DNA of 64,000 nucleotides, taken from Thalassobacillus sp. CUG 92003 (lineage in GTDB: Bacteria; Bacillota; Bacilli; Bacillales; Halobacillaceae). Of this stretch, positions 53,122-62,859 are shown piece by piece. A model generated the notes under the pieces. It ran no database searches and was not told the DNA's origin. It saw only the letters and a list, made by a program, of their open reading frames with translations. Positions within the stretch are counted from its first letter, which is position 1. Every line of letters begins with the position of its first letter. The DNA lies in contig NZ_JABLSJ010000014.1 of assembly GCF_013618635.1 (NCBI RefSeq), forward strand, positions 27,050 through 91,049, read 5' to 3'. A program made the translations under genes and the position numbers.

Positions 53122-54894
53122 TTGGGAAGCATTAATCGCTATATGGAGTTTGTGAAACCATACAAAGGAAAAATAGCACTTACGGTATTGGTGGGCATCG
53201 CTAAATTCAGTATTCCACTGTTGATGCCGTTAATTATAAAATACGTCATTGATGATATCATTAATGCTGATTCACTCAGCCAGTCCGCTAAACTTGATCA
53301 ATTACTCTGGATTGTCGGAGGAGCATTTTTTATCTTTCTTGTGCTCAGACCCCCGATCGAATACATCCGGCAATATCTTGCGCAGTGGATTGGCAATAAT
53401 ATTTTATATGATATCCGTGATAAATTATTTGATCATATCCAACGATTGAGTTTACGCTTTTATTCTCAGACCAAGACGGGAGAAATCATTTCCCGTGTGA
53501 TTCATGACGTAGAGCAGACGAAGACCTTCGTGATCACCGGGTTGATGAACATTTGGCTGGATATGATCACCATTGTGATCGCCGTGATCATTATGATGAC
53601 CATGAACTTCTGGCTGGCCATTGTAGCTATTTCATTATTCCCGCTCTATGGCCTGGCTGTTAAATTCTTTTACGCTAAACTGAGACGCCTGACGCGCGAT
53701 CGGTCGCAAGCGCTGGCCCAAGTCCAAGGGCACTTGCATGAGCGGGTGCAAGGCATGCCGGTAATCCGCAGTTTCGCTTTAGAGGATTATGAGCAGGGTC
53801 AATTCGACAATCAAAACAGCAACTTTTTAGATAAGGCTTTGAAACACACGAATTGGAACGCCTACACGTACTCTGTCACCAACACGATTACGGACTTGGC
53901 ACCTCTGCTTGTCATAGCATTCGCAGGGTATCAAGTTATATCCGGATCGCTCTCGGTCGGGACAATGGTGGCTTTTGTCGGGTACATGGACCGCGTTTAC
54001 AACCCGTTGCGCCGTTTAGTGAACTCTTCTACGGTGTTAACGCAGTCCATCGCCTCCATGGACCGCGTGTTTGAATTCATCGATGAAAAATATGATATCA
54101 AGGATAAACAAGACGCCAAAACCTTAGACCATGTCGATGGCAAAGTGACCTTCGATCACGTACATTTCCGTTATGGAGATGAAGAACCTAACGTCCTGAA
54201 TGGCGTCAGACTTGATGTCGAGCAGGGTGAAACCATTGCATTCGTCGGGATGAGCGGAGGCGGTAAGTCCACGTTAATCAGTTTAATCCCGCGTTTCTAC
54301 GACGTTACAGACGGGAGAATTCTAATTGATGGCAAAGATATCCGTGACGTCAAAGCCCGGTCATTACGAGATAAGATCGGGATGGTGCTGCAGGATAATA
54401 TTCTGTTCAGTGAATCGATCGCGATGAATATAAAGATGGGCGACCCTGATGCTAAAGATGAAGATATGGTGGAAGCAGCTAAAGCGGCCAATGCTCATGA
54501 CTTCATCATGGAACTTCCATATGGTTATGATACGCTAGTCGGCGAACGCGGAGTGAAACTGTCAGGCGGTCAAAAACAACGCGTAGCTATAGCACGTATC
54601 TTTTTGAAAAATCCGCCGCTATTAATATTGGATGAGGCGACATCGGCTCTTGATTTAGAGAGTGAAAGCCTTATACAAGAGGCGTTTGAAAAGCTTGCCT
54701 CTGATCGTACGACATTTATCGTCGCGCACCGGCTTTCGACCATTACGCACGCTGATCGGATCGTCCTCGTTGAAAATGGCGAAATAAAGGAATCAGGTTC
54801 TCACCAGGAACTGATGAATTTGAAAGGCAACTATTACAACCTGTACCAGGTACAAGAATTGGATGACAATAAAACGGAATATATGGGAACTTAA
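53122..54894 (+). CDS. ygaD: ABC transporter, half-size exporter YgaD
   Basis: This 590-residue fused permease/ATPase has six membrane segments in residues 1-310 and an ATPase domain with Walker [11 protein letters not shown]-loop MVLQDNILF, signature LSGGQKQR, Walker [13 protein letters not shown] and switch His in VAHRLS. It works as a homodimer, probably exporting a lipid or drug; the substrate is unknown. TTG 53122 has AGAGGTGAG upstream; GTG 53113 is the alternative. Confidence 0.9.
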   Translation: MGSINRYMEFVKPYKGKIALTVLVGIAKFSIPLLMPLIIKYVIDDIINADSLSQSAKLDQLLWIVGGAFFIFLVLRPPIEYIRQYLAQWIGNNILYDIRDKLFDHIQRLSLRFYSQTKTGEIISRVIHDVEQTKTFVITGLMNIWLDMITIVIAVIIMMTMNFWLAIVAISLFPLYGLAVKFFYAKLRRLTRDRSQALAQVQGHLHERVQGMPVIRSFALEDYEQGQFDNQNSNFLDKALKHTNWNAYTYSVTNTITDLAPLLVIAFAGYQVISGSLSVGTMVAFVGYMDRVYNPLRRLVNSSTVLTQSIASMDRVFEFIDEKYDIKDKQDAKTLDHVDGKVTFDHVHFRYGDEEPNVLNGVRLDVEQGETIAFVGMSGGGKSTLISLIPRFYDVTDGRILIDGKDIRDVKARSLRDKIGMVLQDNILFSESIAMNIKMGDPDAKDEDMVEAAKAANAHDFIMELPYGYDTLVGERGVKLSGGQKQRVAIARIFLKNPPLLILDEATSALDLESESLIQEAFEKLASDRTTFIVAHRLSTITHADRIVLVENGEIKESGSHQELMNLKGNYYNLYQVQELDDNKTEYMGT

Positions 54895-54916
54895 CTGGTT
54901 TCTAGGAAAATAGAGC

Positions 54917-54957
54917 AAAACAAAGACCAAATCAGATGGCGATTTGGTCTTTGTTTT
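54917..54957. terminator. Bidirectional terminator
   Basis: AAAACAAAGACCAAATC pairs with GATTTGGTCTTTGTTTT between ygaD and ygaE. Confidence 0.88.
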
Positions 54958-56020
54958 ATTGTTCCGTTTTAAGATGTTTTTCGTGATGGAACTTTTGATA
55001 GCTTTGCAAAATCCGTTTCAAATGTTCGAGTTGATAATGATACTCCATTAATTGGGACGCAAGCGGAAGAAAGGCTAACTTTTCTGAGTTATTGCTCTCT
55101 TCGTAAACTTTGATCAATCGATCAACGATCATGGGGATGTCAGGTTTGGAAATTTCCCTTAAGGCTTGTTTGTGCGTCTCCTTGACGCGGCCCATTAAGC
55201 TGAGAACCAATTTTTCATGCGCATGCATTACCTTATCCAATTCCTGTACTAAGGCGTCCTGGAATTCCTCAGGGATGTGCTCGATCTTACCTCCCAGACG
55301 GTAAAAGGTTTTTAAGACATCGAGTGATTTCTTCGTCGTAATGATCAATTGCCGAAACAAAACCAATTTCCGTGATTTGGAGAACCGTTTTCGCTTTGAA
55401 TACGTGCGTTCTTCCGTAAATAACAAATACGTATGATCAATCCAGCGAATATCATCCTGGATACGGTTAATTTCGTATTTGAGTGCCGGTTCATCTGATA
55501 AATGGCGGATGGTGACCCGCAGCCACTGTAAAATATCATTGGTGGTGTATTCAATTTTGCCGAAAAGCCGTGTTTCGTACCGGGGTGGAACGAACACGAG
55601 GTTGACAATGAATGCAGCTAAAATACCGATGATGAGTGACGTGAAACGGGAAGCGGCAAAATAGATGAATGTCTGATCTGTCGAATCCATTAGGGCAATA
55701 ACAGCCACGACAGCTAACGTAATGGTGTTTTCGTTCATTTTTAAATTCATGGTGACACCAATGACGATAATAATGGCAAAGGCCACCACGAACGGGTCGT
55801 TACCCAGGGTGAACACCGCTGCAATAGCGATGAGAGCTCCGATAATATTGGCCTGAACTTGTTCAACAATTGATTGATACGACCGATATATGGACGGTTG
55901 TATCGAAAATACGGCAGCAATAGCTGCAAATATAGGAGAAACAAATCCGAATAAAGACGCTGTGTATAGCGCCACAGCCACAGCAAGTCCTGTTTTCATC
56001 ATGCGAGCTCCGAGTTTCAT
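54956..56020 (-). CDS. ygaE: Aromatic acid exporter family protein YgaE
   Basis: This 354-residue ArAE_1/FUSC-like membrane protein has about five or six membrane segments in the first 160 residues (starting GARMMKTGLAVAVALYTASL, with IQPSIYRSYQS in the first loop) and a long cytosolic helical C-terminus. ATG 56020 has AAAGGAGGG upstream. It may export organic acids; the function is not established. Confidence 0.85.
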   Translation of the reverse strand: MKLGARMMKTGLAVAVALYTASLFGFVSPIFAAIAAVFSIQPSIYRSYQSIVEQVQANIIGALIAIAAVFTLGNDPFVVAFAIIIVIGVTMNLKMNENTITLAVVAVIALMDSTDQTFIYFAASRFTSLIIGILAAFIVNLVFVPPRYETRLFGKIEYTTNDILQWLRVTIRHLSDEPALKYEINRIQDDIRWIDHTYLLFTEERTYSKRKRFSKSRKLVLFRQLIITTKKSLDVLKTFYRLGGKIEHIPEEFQDALVQELDKVMHAHEKLVLSLMGRVKETHKQALREISKPDIPMIVDRLIKVYEESNNSEKLAFLPLASQLMEYHYQLEHLKRILQSYQKFHHEKHLKTEQ

Positions 56021-56214
56021 CGCGTGCACCCTCCTTTGCCTAAAACCTGCGTACAAAAATTATCCTCCATTATTATATACCTTATAAACCCGCTCCGCTA
56101 GAAAAGATGATACTAAAAGAACGATTAAAAGAGGCTAGGTCGATCCAGTTCTAGGGGGATGTTAATACTCAGTATGGATTACTTTTGGGCCCTTTACGGT
56201 AAAAAATTTGGGAC

Positions 56215-56340
56215 GGCTGGGAAACAACTCGCTTTCCTGCGGGGGAACTGGCAAGCCTCCTCGCTCGCTTCGCTCCCTGCGGGGTCTCGCCAAGCCCCTT
56301 CTCCCGCGGGAGTCTCGTCATTTCCCAGCCATCCCCTCCT
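56215..56340. repeat. Long inverted-repeat element, copy B
   Basis: Ends GGCTGGGAAA and TTTCCCAGCC are perfect complements, 126 bp apart. Inside are ACAACTCGCTTTCCTGCGGG and CCCGCGGGAGTCTCGTCA, the reverse-complement wording of copy A at 8854. A G+C-rich core contains TCGCTCGCTTCGCTCC. The rest of the gap from 56021 to 56569 shows no gene. Confidence 0.75.
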
Positions 56341-56569
56341 TAAGTTGGCGAACGGCACCACCTATGATGAGAAAGCGTGCGCAGACCGAATAGCATCTAG
56401 AGGCTACTATAACGTCGTTTGTGCAAACGGATAGTAAGAAATTCTACTTGGCTATAGTGTTTCCACTCCACTTTAGAGTACGCTTCCCAACATCAAACGC
56501 ACCTTGAAACCTCGAAAGTTATCCTTTCAGATAAATGCTTATTTAATGAACAAGCCCTCACTTTCATGC

Positions 56570-57874
56570 TCATTCTTCGGACGATAGTGCCATTTTCTCA
56601 AATGAGTTCGCTACGGCTTGGATGGTGGCGTGAATATCTTGTTCTGTATGTGCAATCGTCAAGAACCATGCTTCAAATTTAGAAGGCGCTAAATTGATTC
56701 CTTCACGCAGCATGAGTTTAAAGAATTGGGCGAACATGTCACCATTTGTACTTTCTGCATCTTCATAGTTTTCGACAGGGTCCTCGGTGAAATACAACGT
56801 CAGCGCACCTTTTAACCGGTTAACTGTAACTGGAATCGCGAAACGTTCTGCCTGATCGAGGATACCCTCTTCGAGTAACGCCCCCAGCCGGTCCAATTCT
56901 TCATACAATCCGTCCTGACGAAGGACTTCCAGGCATGCTATTCCTGCTGCCATTGATGCGGGATTCCCTGACATCGTCCCCGCCTGATAGGCCGGACCTA
57001 GCGGGGCTACTTGCTCCATAATGTCGGCTCGGCCACCGTAAGCACCGATGGGGAGCCCGCCGCCGATTATTTTCCCCATCGCTGTCATGTCAGGTTCGAC
57101 ATCCAGGAGTTGTTGGGCGCTTCCATACGTAAAACGGAATGCCGTAATGACTTCATCATAAATGACCAAAGCGTTATGCTCGTGGGTAAGACGATTGACC
57201 TCTTCAAGAAAGCCTGCTTTTGGTTCAACGATGCCGAAGTTCCCTACTATAGGTTCGACGAGAACGCCAGCGATTTGATCGCCATATTGGGCAAGGGCTT
57301 GTTTGAATGGTTTGATTTCATTAAAAGGAACGGTGATGACGTCTTCAGCAATCGATTCAGGAATACCTGCTGAATCGGGCGTGCCGAGTGTGGCCGGGCC
57401 GGACCCTGCTGCTACGAGCACAAGATCTGAATGACCGTGATAACAACCTGCAAACTTAATGATTTTATTTCGTCCCGTATAGGCGCGAGCTACTCTGATG
57501 GTGGTCATGACAGCTTCTGTACCTGAATTGACGAAACGAACTTTTTCTAATGATGGGATAGCTTCCTTCAACATCTTGGCAAAACGATTTTCAAGCACGG
57601 TGGGCGTCCCATATAGAACCCCGTTTTGAGCAGCTTCTGTAATCGCTTTTGTAATGTGCGGATGAGCGTGTCCCGTGATAATGGGGCCATATGCGCCTAA
57701 GTAATCGATATACATATTCCCGTCTACGTCATAAAAATAGGCACCATTTGCTTTATCCATATAAACAGGTGTGCCGCCACCCACTCCTTTATAGGCGCGG
57801 GAAGGGGAATTGACGCCGCCGACAATATGTTCCTCAGCTTCTTTATATAACGCTTCTGATGTGGTGAAATTCAT
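56570..57874 (-). CDS. gsaB: Glutamate-1-semialdehyde 2,1-aminomutase (second-type, GsaB)
   Basis: This PLP enzyme makes 5-aminolevulinate for tetrapyrroles. The 434-residue class III aminotransferase-fold protein has [23 protein letters not shown], the acidic [11 protein letters not shown] and the PLP Lys in [13 protein letters not shown] 57874 has GGAGGG upstream. Its place between ygaE and ygaF identifies it as gsaB rather than the hemL of the heme operon. Confidence 0.93.
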   Translation of the reverse strand: MNFTTSEALYKEAEEHIVGGVNSPSRAYKGVGGGTPVYMDKANGAYFYDVDGNMYIDYLGAYGPIITGHAHPHITKAITEAAQNGVLYGTPTVLENRFAKMLKEAIPSLEKVRFVNSGTEAVMTTIRVARAYTGRNKIIKFAGCYHGHSDLVLVAAGSGPATLGTPDSAGIPESIAEDVITVPFNEIKPFKQALAQYGDQIAGVLVEPIVGNFGIVEPKAGFLEEVNRLTHEHNALVIYDEVITAFRFTYGSAQQLLDVEPDMTAMGKIIGGGLPIGAYGGRADIMEQVAPLGPAYQAGTMSGNPASMAAGIACLEVLRQDGLYEELDRLGALLEEGILDQAERFAIPVTVNRLKGALTLYFTEDPVENYEDAESTNGDMFAQFFKLMLREGINLAPSKFEAWFLTIAHTEQDIHATIQAVANSFEKMALSSEE

Positions 57875-57964
57875 AGCTTGTCCCTCCAAATAATTGCTTC
57901 ATAGCCATTGTAGCATGTTTGCATGCCAGGGGAAGATAACCTGCGTCTTCTCATCAAGACATAA

Positions 57965-57994
57965 TTAAAACTCCCCTCCATGATGAAGGGGAGT
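57965..57994 (-). terminator. Rho-independent terminator of the YjcZ-type gene
   Basis: On the minus strand ACTCCCCT pairs with AGGGGAGT, followed by TTTAATT. Confidence 0.75.
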
Positions 57995-58010
57995 CACAAA
58001 CATCTATTGA

Positions 58011-58100
58011 TTAGTAGCCAACGTATGCAACACCGACAATAATCAAAAGAATGAACAGAACAACGATCAGCGCAAATCCGCCACCATATCCGTAACTCAT
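58011..58100 (-). CDS. YjcZ-family sporulation mini-protein
   Basis: This 29-residue protein reads MSYGYGGGF, then the membrane segment ALIVVLFILLIIVGVAYV, then GY and stop. A Gly/Tyr head plus a single hydrophobic helix is the YjcZ/SscA-type spore mini-protein plan. A near-consensus AAAGGAGGTGG precedes the ATG and a terminator follows. Such genes are mother-cell expressed in relatives; that is inferred here. Confidence 0.85.
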   Translation of the reverse strand: MSYGYGGGFALIVVLFILLIIVGVAYVGY

Positions 58101-58227
58101 TCATCCCACCTCCTTTCGGGCGTTTACAGTATCTTATGAGAAGAAGGTGGGGGGTGGATGTGCATTCGCCTTGTGGGCAAAAAGAAAATGGTGATTTAAA
58201 AAGGTTAAGGGTTAAAAAAACGGGCGG

Positions 58228-58926
58228 TTATCTGTGTCGATCCGGCCTGATGAATTTATACCCCCTGCCCCGGATGGTACGAATGGCGCCAGGCAAACTT
58301 AGTTCGGTAAGTTTTTTCCTGAGGCGGGTTATATTGACCGTTAAGGTATTGTCGTCAACCCGCGAGGACTTATTCCAGAGCACTTGGCGTAAATACTCGC
58401 GTGAGAGGGTATTTTCAGGGTTATGAATGAACTCCTTCATTAACGAAAACTCTTTAGCGGTGAGGGGGAGGACCTGATTTTGATAGGTAAGCGATTTAGC
58501 CTTGATGTTTAGGGTCAGCCCGTTTGTTTCAATGCTGCGAGGCGCATTGACAGTCGGGGTGTCTTTATAGACGCGACGCAGGACATTATTTATTTTCGTC
58601 AATAAAACGTCGCGATTAACTGGCTTGGTTTCATAGTCATCGCCACCATTTTCGATTGCCTTCACCTGGCTCATGCCCGATTCTTGCTCAGCTAGAAAGA
58701 TGAGCGGGCATCGGGAATGGGGCCGTATTTGGCGCGACCAATACAAGCCATCAAATTGGGGAAGCTCTACATCCATCAGAACCAGGTGGGGACCAGCGTC
58801 CTGAAATTCTCGGAAGATATTTGAATAGTCTTTTGCAACCGTTATGCTGAACCCGTTCGCCCTCAAAAAAAGCGTTAAAAAATGGGATAAATCAGGGTCA
58901 TCTAATACGAGATAAATCCGGAACAT
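58228..58926 (-). CDS. Orphan OmpR-family response regulator
   Basis: This 232-residue regulator has a receiver domain (phospho-acceptor D52 in LMDVELPQFDG, acidic pair D9-D10, K101 in ETKPVN) and a winged-helix DNA-binding domain (LTAKEFSLMKEF, VDDNTLTVNITRLRKKL, TIRGRGYKF). No histidine kinase lies next to it. The wording resembles BceR/GraR-type regulators of envelope stress. It is divergent from the K+ channel gene. Confidence 0.88.
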   Translation of the reverse strand: MFRIYLVLDDPDLSHFLTLFLRANGFSITVAKDYSNIFREFQDAGPHLVLMDVELPQFDGLYWSRQIRPHSRCPLIFLAEQESGMSQVKAIENGGDDYETKPVNRDVLLTKINNVLRRVYKDTPTVNAPRSIETNGLTLNIKAKSLTYQNQVLPLTAKEFSLMKEFIHNPENTLSREYLRQVLWNKSSRVDDNTLTVNITRLRKKLTELSLPGAIRTIRGRGYKFIRPDRHR

Positions 58927-59030
58927 GTTCGTGCCTCTTTTCTGAAGATATCTTCATTCTTATAATCATAGGATAAGCTAGTACAGACTTTTTTATGAGG
59001 ATTGAAGAAGTCATGTGAAGGGGTTCTTCT

Positions 59031-59441
59031 ATGCTAATTTCTATCTTGCTCGTTTTGAGCCTTATCATTGTTTTCGGCAGTTTGAAACAAATTTTTACAT
59101 CGATTGAAATGGGAAATGATTTTTTTTCACTTGAAACGTTTATGTCTTTGCTATTCCTATACAGTGTACTGCTCCTGGGGTTCGGGTTAATCTATGCCAT
59201 AATGACGAGTGAAGGGATACATTTGTTTCACAATCAACTCATAAATGAGCAACTTTCCTGGTATGAGGAATTGAAGAGAGGGGTGTACTTCAGTGGAGTC
59301 ACATTGTTTACGGTCGGCTATGGTGATCTTATGCCGATAGGCTACGGAAGGTTTCTGGCATTATTTGAAGCCATGATCGGGTACGCTTTGCCTGCTGCGC
59401 TCATGATAAAAGCATTTCGCCATGACGGTGATAATCATTGA
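59031..59441 (+). CDS. Two-TM potassium channel subunit
   Basis: This 136-residue membrane protein carries the K+ selectivity filter TVGYGDL between two hydrophobic helices of the pore domain (about residues 94-104), preceded by one or two further membrane segments. No RCK/TrkA-N regulatory domain is attached. It would assemble as a tetramer. It may be relevant to osmotic balance; the gating signal is unknown. Confidence 0.87.
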   Translation: MLISILLVLSLIIVFGSLKQIFTSIEMGNDFFSLETFMSLLFLYSVLLLGFGLIYAIMTSEGIHLFHNQLINEQLSWYEELKRGVYFSGVTLFTVGYGDLMPIGYGRFLALFEAMIGYALPAALMIKAFRHDGDNH

Positions 59442-59509
59442 AGTTGGAACTTTTCCAGCAAATACGATACGCTGAACATGAACATATTTATCAGGAGGGA
59501 TGATGTTAG

Positions 59510-59977
59510 ATGAGTCTCGAAAAAGGCAACCAAGCACCGGATTTTGAATTGAAAGCGAATAATGGCGAAACCGTTCGGCTTTCCGATTATCAAGGTAAAA
59601 ATGTTGTGCTCTATTTCTACCCAAAAGATATGACGCCTGGGTGCACAACAGAGGCGTGTGATTTCCGCGATCACCACGAGAGCTTCGCAGAACTCGATGC
59701 TGTCATTCTCGGAATCAGTCCCGATCCGGTCGAAAGCCATGAGAAATTTATCAACAAGCACGACCTTCCTTTCCTGCTCCTTGCTGATGAGGATCATGAA
59801 GCAGCAGAGAAATATGGCGTGTGGAAATTGAAGAACAACTTTGGAAAAGAATATTACGGGATTGAACGGTCTACGTTCATCATTGATAAAGAAGGCAATC
59901 TTGCAGAAGAATTCCGTAAAGTCAAAGTTGAAGGGCATGTTGAAGCGGCCCTGAACTATATTAAAGAGAATCTTTAA
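59510..59977 (+). CDS. bcp: Thioredoxin-dependent thiol peroxidase Bcp (YgaF)
   Basis: This 155-residue peroxiredoxin reduces hydroperoxides in the cytosol. The peroxidatic Cys is C45 and the resolving Cys C50 in MTPGCTTEACDFRD, the Bcp pattern. AGGAGGGATG precedes the ATG. It lies three genes before perR, in the same order as B. subtilis ygaF, and peroxide defence fits that context. No Per box was seen directly upstream. Confidence 0.95.
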   Translation: MSLEKGNQAPDFELKANNGETVRLSDYQGKNVVLYFYPKDMTPGCTTEACDFRDHHESFAELDAVILGISPDPVESHEKFINKHDLPFLLLADEDHEAAEKYGVWKLKNNFGKEYYGIERSTFIIDKEGNLAEEFRKVKVEGHVEAALNYIKENL

Positions 59978-59994
59978 GTCGCACGCATGACACC

Positions 59995-60027
59995 AGCACG
60001 CCTTGTATTCCAGGCGTGCTTCTTTTC
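59995..60027 (+). terminator. Rho-independent terminator of bcp
   Basis: AGCACGCCT pairs with AGGCGTGCT, followed by TCTTTTC. Confidence 0.75.
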
Positions 60028-60128
60028 ATAAAAGCCATACACATTCATGATGTTTGCCATTGCTGTGTCTTTGGGAAACGGTTTATAAAGATTCACTACA
60101 TAGAGAAGGAAAAGGAGGAGGACTAATT

Positions 60129-61079
60129 ATGCTGGTCTTGTCCGTCATTAAACGCGTCCATCCTGAAATTAAACAGCATTTTATCTCGAATTATCCTAAC
60201 GTGGAGTTCAAATTTGTCGAAGGTATGCAGGAAGGAGAACCTTTACTGCACGAAGCAGAAGTGCTTATCACCTATGGAGAGGATTTGTCTGAAGAAAAAA
60301 TCAAGCAGGCGAAGCATTTAAAATGGATCATGGTGCTTTCAGCGGGAATGGATCTCATGCCTTTTCAAGCAATTGAAAAGCAGGGGATCATGGTGACCAA
60401 TGTCCGTGGCATCCATGCCGTACCGATGGCGGAATATGCTATTTCGATGCTATTGCAAGTATCCCGTAACACGAAAACACTCATCCAGCAAGAACGCCAG
60501 CATGAATGGAATCGCAAAGTGCCGCGACAGGAAATAACCGGGAAAACGATGGTGCTCTTAGGAACCGGAGCAATTGCACAGGAAACAGCCCGGCTAGCCA
60601 GAGCTTTTCATATGAAAACGATAGGGGTATCAAGGTCAGGGGACGCTGTTAGGCATTTTGACGAAACGTACCCCGTCAAACATTTAACCCGGGTGCTGGG
60701 AAGCGCAGATTTTGTCGTAGCAGCCCTTCCAAGTACACCGGATACAGCAGGGTTGCTGACCGAGGATCAATTTGAACGGATGCCGCCCCACGTCATCTTT
60801 GTGAACATGGGGCGCGGCGACCTCGTAACAAATGAAACGCTTCTTAAGAGCGTACGTCAGCATATCAGTCACGCTGTAGTCGATGTGATGGAAGATGAGC
60901 CGCTACCGGAAAACAGCCCGTTATGGGAAGAAGAAAATATTACGATTACACCGCATATCTCGGGTCATTCACCAGAATATCTCCCCAGAGGGTTCGAACT
61001 GTTTGAAAAGAACCTGGAGAGGTATTTGGAAGGTAACGGTGACTATATTAACCATATTGACGTGAAAAGGGGATATTAA
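60129..61079 (+). CDS. D-isomer-specific 2-hydroxyacid dehydrogenase
   Basis: This 316-residue NAD(P)-dependent enzyme has the nucleotide loop LGTGAIAQETA and catalytic Arg (NMGRGD), Glu (MEDEPLP) and His (TPHISGHS). It reduces a 2-keto acid or oxidises the hydroxy acid; the substrate is not known. ATG 60129 has AAAAGGAGGAGG upstream; the frame extends to 60054 without a site. It is separated from the next gene by a single base. Confidence 0.88.
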   Translation: MLVLSVIKRVHPEIKQHFISNYPNVEFKFVEGMQEGEPLLHEAEVLITYGEDLSEEKIKQAKHLKWIMVLSAGMDLMPFQAIEKQGIMVTNVRGIHAVPMAEYAISMLLQVSRNTKTLIQQERQHEWNRKVPRQEITGKTMVLLGTGAIAQETARLARAFHMKTIGVSRSGDAVRHFDETYPVKHLTRVLGSADFVVAALPSTPDTAGLLTEDQFERMPPHVIFVNMGRGDLVTNETLLKSVRQHISHAVVDVMEDEPLPENSPLWEEENITITPHISGHSPEYLPRGFELFEKNLERYLEGNGDYINHIDVKRGY

Positions 61080-61080
61080 T

Positions 61081-61638
61081 ATGAGGATTTATACCAGGTC
61101 GGGGGATAAAGGAACGACTTCATTAATCTATGGAAGCCGTGTCCCGAAGAATGATGTTCGGGTCGAAGCTTATGGAACGTGCGATGAGGCGAACTCTATG
61201 ATCGGTCTTGCGCTCAGTCATTTGGAGGGCGTAGCTTGGTCTGACAAAGATGCGTTTGTTGAACGCATGCATAAAATCCAAACCATCCTCTTCCACGTGG
61301 GGGCTGAACTTGCCACGCCTAAAGGGAAGGATGTCATGTGGCAGTTAAAAGATGAACACATCCAAGAACTCGAAGACAGCATTGATACATGGGATAAAGA
61401 ACTGCCTCCATTAAAGAATTTCGTGCTGCCCTCAGGACATCAGGCCTCGGCCTCCCTGCACGTCGCACGAACGGTGGCCAGGCGTGCCGAGCGAACAGCC
61501 GTCGCCTTAGAAGATGAGCTCTCCAATCCCTTAGTCGTTTCCTACTTAAACCGCTTATCTGATTTGCTATTTGTAGCTGCCCGCTACGTCAATCACGAAC
61601 TAAAAGGAGAAGAGCGACCGCTTCACCCAGATGTATAA
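61081..61638 (+). CDS. Cob(I)alamin adenosyltransferase, PduO type
   Basis: This 185-residue trimeric enzyme transfers adenosyl from ATP to cob(I)alamin, making coenzyme B12. The N-terminal ATP motif is IYTRSGDKGTTSLIYG and the C-terminal helix has the ARTVARRAERT block and YLNRLSDLLFVAARY. AAAAGGGGA lies upstream. It is co-transcribed with the dehydrogenase before it. No B12-dependent enzyme is in the window. Confidence 0.93.
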   Translation: MRIYTRSGDKGTTSLIYGSRVPKNDVRVEAYGTCDEANSMIGLALSHLEGVAWSDKDAFVERMHKIQTILFHVGAELATPKGKDVMWQLKDEHIQELEDSIDTWDKELPPLKNFVLPSGHQASASLHVARTVARRAERTAVALEDELSNPLVVSYLNRLSDLLFVAARYVNHELKGEERPLHPDV

Positions 61639-61664
61639 TATTCCCATAATGGCACGCTCGTTTA

Positions 61665-61694
61665 TTGACAAGGTCCTATCCCACCATGTACACT
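61665..61694 (+). promoter_or_regulatory. Promoter of perR
   Basis: TTGACA (61665-61670) and TACACT (61689-61694) with an 18-bp spacer. Confidence 0.6.
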
Positions 61695-61696
61695 AA

Positions 61697-61711
61697 TTAT
61701 AAAGATTATTA
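61697..61711 (+). promoter_or_regulatory. Candidate Per box
   Basis: TTATAAAGATTATTA differs from the Per box TTATAATNATTATAA at two positions and begins 2 bp after the -10 box, which fits autorepression by PerR. Confidence 0.6.
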
Positions 61712-61763
61712 TTTAATAATGTTATTATCTCAGTATCTATAAGTGAAAGCGAGGTGCATGACG

Positions 61764-62201
61764 GTGTCTGATGAGAAACTTCAAGAAGCCATCCATACGT
61801 TAAAGGACTCTGGGGTGAGGATCACACCTCAACGTCATGCGGTGCTTGAATTCTTATTGAATTCAATGACCCACCCCACAGCTGATGAGATTTACAAGGC
61901 TTTAGAGAACAAATTTCCTAATATGAGCGTTGCGACCGTCTATAACAACCTTCGCGTGTTTAAAGAAATTGGTCTTGTAAGAGAATTGACGTACGGGGAT
62001 TCATCAAGCCGATTTGATTGCAACACAACAGATCACTATCACGTCATCTGTGAGTCTTGCGGTAAAATCGTTGACTTCCATTATCCAAGTCTGAACGAGG
62101 TAGAATCTCTAGCAGAAAAGGTTACGGAATTTGATGTCAGTCATCACCGTATGGAGATTTACGGAACGTGTTCCCATTGTCAAGCGAGTATGGCTCACTA
62201 A
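61764..62201 (+). CDS. perR: Peroxide-responsive repressor PerR (Fur family)
   Basis: This metal-dependent repressor of peroxide defence genes has 145 residues. With GTG 61764 as start (GAGGTG 7 bp upstream), the regulatory metal ligands fall at H37, D85, H91, H93 and D104 as in B. subtilis PerR, and the structural zinc uses C96, C99 and the C-terminal CSHC pair. This agreement supports the start against the ATG at 61758. Oxidation of H37/H91 by peroxide would release DNA. Confidence 0.95.
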   Translation: MSDEKLQEAIHTLKDSGVRITPQRHAVLEFLLNSMTHPTADEIYKALENKFPNMSVATVYNNLRVFKEIGLVRELTYGDSSSRFDCNTTDHYHVICESCGKIVDFHYPSLNEVESLAEKVTEFDVSHHRMEIYGTCSHCQASMAH

Positions 62202-62212
62202 ACGAAAATCAA

Positions 62213-62253
62213 AAAAGGCCGTCCTTATCGGTTAAGGACGGCCTTTTTTTTTG
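62213..62253. terminator. Bidirectional terminator
   Basis: AAAAAAGGCCGTCCTTA pairs with TAAGGACGGCCTTTTTT, after perR. Confidence 0.9.
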
Positions 62254-62255
62254 TT

Positions 62256-62338
62256 GCTTAGGAAACTATAAGATTGGGGCCCTGTGGCTAACACATTCCT
62301 CATAAGCCACGTCCGGCTCCAGCGCCTTTGTTCTGCTC
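62256..62338. repeat. bcr-like intergenic repeat, internally deleted copy
   Basis: It begins TGCTTAGGAAACTATAAGAT and passes through AAGCCACGTCCGGCTCCAGCGCC. It then jumps directly to TTTGTTCT, the end wording of the full copy at 52916, so the inverted core is missing. Confidence 0.7.
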
Positions 62339-62343
62339 ATGTT

Positions 62344-62721
62344 TTACGAGCGTTGGTCAGCTTCTTGCTTTTGGACGCGTTTTGAATTATATTCTTCGTC
62401 GAATTCTTTGCCTTCTAACGTTTTATCTAACGTAAGCGGTTGTTTACAATGCATACACGCATCGACACGGCCCAGCATTTTGGTCGGTTTTTCACAAGAG
62501 GGGCAGACAATTTGAGTCGCACGCGTAGACAGCATTCCAATCCAGAAATAGACGACCGTACTGAAGGCGATAAACAAGAGCCCCAGAATGAAGAACGTAG
62601 CCACAACCCAAGCTATATCTCGAAAAAATAACCCTATATACATAACGCCGAAACCTGCAAAAATAAGTCCGAGGGCGAATGAACGTATTTTGTTGATCTT
62701 GTTAGAGTACTTTAGAGCCAA
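62344..62721 (-). CDS. ygzB: UPF0295 family membrane protein YgzB
   Basis: This 125-residue protein has two membrane segments ([20 protein letters not shown]; a [19 protein letters not shown] region) and a cytosolic zinc-ribbon CPSC...CMHC. The function is unknown. TTG start at 62721 with AAGGAGGG upstream. Its place between perR and ygxA matches B. subtilis. Confidence 0.88.
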   Translation of the reverse strand: MALKYSNKINKIRSFALGLIFAGFGVMYIGLFFRDIAWVVATFFILGLLFIAFSTVVYFWIGMLSTRATQIVCPSCEKPTKMLGRVDACMHCKQPLTLDKTLEGKEFDEEYNSKRVQKQEADQRS

Positions 62722-62859
62722 TGAAGTCCCTCCTTAATCTCTATCCATAGGGTAGTATAGCATATTTTTCTAATAAAAATATAATCAGAAAAAAGGATTT
62801 TCCAACCCTTTATCGAATTAATTGCTTTAGCCTAATAAATAAATGTTGGGGGAAGAAGC

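Noticed and set aside
56159..56434. 91-codon plus-strand frame
   Set aside because: It spans the inverted-repeat element copy B; low-complexity translation.
58136..58426. 96-codon plus-strand frame
   Set aside because: Antisense shadow of the response regulator gene.
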